Positions 61,784-64,000 of a stretch of 64,000 nt of DNA are shown here, piece after piece. This DNA comes from an uncultured Paracoccaceae bacterium (GTDB lineage: Bacteria > Pseudomonadota > Alphaproteobacteria > Rhodobacterales > Rhodobacteraceae), in the NCBI GenBank assembly GCA_937146765.1, contig CAKZRP010000020.1, positions 62,001-126,000 on the forward strand. Reading direction: 5' to 3'. The notes beneath the pieces were generated by a model. That model did not search any database and was not told where the DNA came from. It was given only the letters and a program-made list of their open reading frames with translations. Position 1 is the first letter of the stretch; each line of letters begins with the position of its first letter. The translations under genes were made by a program, and so were the position numbers.

Positions 61784-62389
61784 ATGGACCAGGTTCTCCC
61801 TCCCTCCACCACTCGGACAGAGCTTCTGCGCAGTGCGCGCAGCCTCTTTGCCGCCCATGGGTATGCCGGGACCTCGATCGCGGCGATTGCGCAGGACCTC
61901 GGGGTCACCAAGCAGGCGCTGCTACACCATTTCGGCAACAAGGATGCCCTTTATGCCATGGCGGTCGAGCAGACCGCGGCAGAAGTCCTCGCCGTCCTGT
62001 TCGATGCGCTGGAGGATGACAGACCGGCAGAAGACCAACTGGAAACCTTCTGTGCCCATCTCAGCCAGCGCATGGCGCAGGATCCCGCCCCGGCCAAACT
62101 GTTGTTGCGCGAGATGCTCGACCATGCATTGACGCCCAAGGCCGAGGGGCGCAGCTTTGCCACGCTTCTGGAAAGCCTGGTGGCAACGGTTCAGGCGACG
62201 GAACGGTGGAAAGAGGGCGGCGTGCAGGGGGCGCTTGCCCTGGTTTGCCATCTTTTCGGAGCGGCGGTTCTGGCCCATGGGGCGCGTGACACCATCGGCG
62301 GGCTGTTTGGTCCCGCTGCCGAGATCGGCGCGCGGGACCAGAATGCTGCGGTGTTTGCTGCCCTGGTGTCAGGCGCTCTGCGCGGCTGA
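61784..62389 (+). CDS. TetR family regulator
   Basis: A 201-residue repressor: helix-turn-helix domain about 10-57 (RTELLRSARSLFAAHGYAGTSIAAIAQDLGVTKQALLHHFGNKDALY) and an all-helical ligand domain after it. The target is not apparent; the gene is convergent with ribN and overlaps its end by 21 bases, and a candidate self-operator lies upstream. Confidence 0.9.
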   Translation: MDQVLPPSTTRTELLRSARSLFAAHGYAGTSIAAIAQDLGVTKQALLHHFGNKDALYAMAVEQTAAEVLAVLFDALEDDRPAEDQLETFCAHLSQRMAQDPAPAKLLLREMLDHALTPKAEGRSFATLLESLVATVQATERWKEGGVQGALALVCHLFGAAVLAHGARDTIGGLFGPAAEIGARDQNAAVFAALVSGALRG

Positions 62390-63256
62390 GGGAGGTCGCG
62401 CCTCCCGGCTCAGGAGCCAGGCACTGGCCACGAGGATCAAGGCGCTGCCGATCCACATGTTGCCGTCTGGCAGGAAGCCAAAGAGGGTGGCACCGAGGCC
62501 GACATTGAACAGGAGTTTCAGATGGTCAAAGGGCTGTAGGAAGGCCGCGTCCGCTGCCCCGTAGGCGCGCACCAAGGCGTGCTGGGCCAATGCGGTCAAC
62601 AGCCCCGCGCCGATCACCAGCCAGAGCGTCCCTGTTGGCAGGGCAAAGCCAGGGCCAGCCGCGAGGAGGGCATTGGCAGGGCTGAGCAGCAACAGGAGGT
62701 AGATGGTCACCGTCTCGGTGCTGTCCCGGTCGGTGAGGCGCTTGGTCACCACCGAGCTTGCTGCCCACAGCGCCGCCGCTCCCACCGGCAACAGGGCTGC
62801 AAGGCGGAAATCATCAGACCAGGGCGACAGGATCACCAGCCCGCCGATGATCCCGAGGATCACCGCGCCCCAACGGTGTGCGGTCACCGTCTCGCGCAGC
62901 ACGAGGCCCGCGCCGAGGGTGACAAAAAAGGGCGACAGCAGGATCAGCGCAATCGCCTGCCAGATCGGAACCTGCGCCAATCCCAGCGTCCAGAGCTGCA
63001 CTCCTCCCACCGCCAGTGCCACCCGGAGGACATGCACCCAGATCTGGCCGGTGCGCAGAACCGCGCCCCGATGCCGCCAGATCCAAGGCACATAGAACAG
63101 CAAGGCAATGAAATACTGCCAGAAGGTCACCGTGGCGGCGGAGGCCCCATGCAACATGGTGGCGGCCTGCAGGGCGGAGTTGACCAGCGCAAAACAGCCC
63201 CCGGCCAGAACCATGAGCCCCGCCGCCTGAAGCGGGGTCGAAATCATGCGAGTCAT
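62369..63256 (-). CDS. ribN: Riboflavin transporter RibN (EamA family)
   Basis: A 295-residue DMT-superfamily carrier with ten helices in two EamA repeats. Family alone gives no substrate, but an FMN riboswitch directly upstream on the same strand identifies it as the RibN-type riboflavin importer known from alphaproteobacteria. The start is placed at 63256 with AGGA about nine bases before; an ATG at 63247 is the alternative. Imports riboflavin across the inner membrane. Confidence 0.88.
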   Translation of the reverse strand: MTRMISTPLQAAGLMVLAGGCFALVNSALQAATMLHGASAATVTFWQYFIALLFYVPWIWRHRGAVLRTGQIWVHVLRVALAVGGVQLWTLGLAQVPIWQAIALILLSPFFVTLGAGLVLRETVTAHRWGAVILGIIGGLVILSPWSDDFRLAALLPVGAAALWAASSVVTKRLTDRDSTETVTIYLLLLLSPANALLAAGPGFALPTGTLWLVIGAGLLTALAQHALVRAYGAADAAFLQPFDHLKLLFNVGLGATLFGFLPDGNMWIGSALILVASAWLLSREARPPSAAQSA

Positions 63257-63350
63257 CTGCGTTCGTCCTTTCCTGTCACGTATGTGACCCAAGGCAGACG
63301 AACAGGACCACCATGGCTGCCCCTGCGGGCGCCTGCGGCATCCAGGTCGA

Positions 63351-63476
63351 TTCTCTTTCATCCGGACTTTGACCGTCGGCCCCGGAATTGCGCCGGGTCT
63401 GCTGACACCCTGCCATGTGACCGGGCCGCTCGTGGGCTTTTACCACCGGTAGGGAGTTTCACCCTGCCCTGAGAAT
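63351..63476 (-). promoter_or_regulatory. FMN riboswitch (RFN element)
   Basis: On the minus strand the RFN blocks follow in order from 63476: TTCTCAGGGCAGGGTGAAA, CCCTACCGGTGGTAAAAGCCC, CAGACCCGG...AATTCCGGGGCCGACGGT and CAAAGTCCGGATGAAAGAGAA. FMN binding lowers expression of the gene that follows (ribN). About 95 bases lie between it and the ATG; a GTCAC/GTGAC hairpin (63274-63287) next to the ribosome-binding site may take part in switching translation. Confidence 0.95.
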
Positions 63477-63613
63477 AGTGCCCCGCCGAGGCGGAACCCC
63501 AATTCCATAGCCAAGCCTTGAAACGAAGAAAACCCCGGCGCCTCTGTTGGCCCAAAAAATCCGGTGCGGACTGCTTCGGCGAGGCTGAAAGGTAGTGTCC
63601 CTGTGCCAAACGC

Positions 63614-63638
63614 AAAAGAGCCCCCGAAGGGGCCCTTT
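63614..63638 (-). terminator. Terminator of the phytase-like gene
   Basis: AAAGAGCCCC (63615-63624) pairs with GGGGCCCTTT (63629-63638) with one mismatch; an A-run at 63614-63617 gives T's on the minus strand. Confidence 0.7.
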
Positions 63639-63658
63639 CTTTCAGTCGCCGCCTGAAC

Positions 63659-64000
63659 TCAATCCAGCTTGAAGGACCAGAACATGGTCTCGCCCGAGCT
63701 GTCATCAACGCCGTCGTTGTCGGTGGAGACCCAGACCGTGCTGTCGTTCAGGATGGCGAGACCCTCGATCTTGTCGAGCACATAACCGCCGGTGGACTTC
63801 AGATCCGGGATCAGGTCGCGCACCTCTTCCTTGGTCACTACGGGCAGCTCGCCCCCCAGCGGTGCGGGCACCAGCTCGGACAGGGCCACGCGGTAGATCT
63901 TCTTGGTCACCGCCTCATCTGCGTGCTGGTTGTCGCGCTCGATGATGTAGGCATAATCGCCATGGGCCACGATCTCCGACAGACCCACCCAGCCCTTTGC
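63659..64000 (-). CDS. Phytase-like esterase family protein, C-terminal part (partial)
   Basis: The frame is open from the window edge to a stop at 63659 and gives about 113 residues; the start lies beyond base 64000. Segments such as VGLSEIVAHGDYAYIIERDNQ, KIEGLAILNDSTVWVSTDNDGVDDSSGETMFW match the esterase-like phytase domain (PF13449-type) proteins, exported beta-propellers of uncertain substrate. It is cut by the window, not broken. Confidence 0.75.
   Translation of the reverse strand, partial: AKGWVGLSEIVAHGDYAYIIERDNQHADEAVTKKIYRVALSELVPAPLGGELPVVTKEEVRDLIPDLKSTGGYVLDKIEGLAILNDSTVWVSTDNDGVDDSSGETMFWSFKLD

Noticed and set aside
1-64000. Mobile elements, prophage, CRISPR or toxin-antitoxin pairs
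   Set aside because: No transposase, integrase, repeat-spacer array, terminal repeats or recognisable toxin-antitoxin genes were seen; base composition looks even and gene order is ordinary for a chromosome.

Overview
The window is a gene-dense, GC-rich stretch of an alphaproteobacterial chromosome, most likely from the Roseobacter group (Rhodobacterales). This rests on three things: an EcfG/NepR/PhyR general stress response locus, an EamA-type riboflavin carrier under an FMN riboswitch, and the style of the tripartite tricarboxylate transport, TonB-siderophore and GlcDEF genes. Housekeeping genes (leuB, leuC, leuD, rsfS, rlmH, trmO, a tRNA-Pro) argue for chromosome rather than plasmid. No insertion sequence, prophage, integrase or CRISPR array was seen. 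The genus cannot be fixed from sequence alone.

Layout. 0-6.3 kb: the tail of a GNAT acetyltransferase, a GH20 beta-N-acetylhexosaminidase, then a divergent mdeR / mdeA-mdeB methionine catabolism locus. 6.3-15.6 kb: a TctD-TctE two-component system co-transcribed with an orphan periplasmic binding protein, facing tctCBA, which continues with a family III CoA-transferase, a small citrate-synthase-fold (citryl-CoA-lyase-like) enzyme and an AbrB-type membrane protein. 15.6-22.6 kb: a general stress response island with nepR-ecfG-histidine kinase divergent from phyR, plus an acidic exported protein, an ExoD-like membrane protein, a double PRC-barrel exported protein and a DUF1328-dps pair. Six sites match the EcfG promoter GGAAC-N16-CGTT exactly.

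22.7-35.8 kb: a cobalamin riboswitch and a B12-type ABC importer, a TonB-ExbD-ExbD-ExbB energising complex, and a siderophore operon (receptor, binding protein, two permeases, ATPase, DUF2218-siderophore reductase fusion). 35.9-42.6 kb: a GntR regulator with a NitT/TauT-type importer of unknown substrate, then a tungstate importer tupBCA ending in a regulator that joins a DNA-binding domain to a periplasmic-binding-protein-like sensor. 42.7-56 kb: trmO, an Orn/Lys/Arg decarboxylase, tRNA-Pro(CGG), a DMT exporter, leuB/leuD/leuC with two genes between, an MscS channel, rsfS and rlmH. 56-64 kb: glycolate oxidase glcDEF, a trypsin-like protease, a small heat-shock protein, a TetR regulator, ribN under an FMN riboswitch, and the end of a phytase-esterase-like protein that leaves the window.

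The strongest system-level signals are the stress island, where the nepR-phyR intergenic region holds a single inverted repeat that reads as a full EcfG promoter on both strands, and the tct cluster, which looks like a complete sense-import-activate-cleave module for a citrate-like acid.
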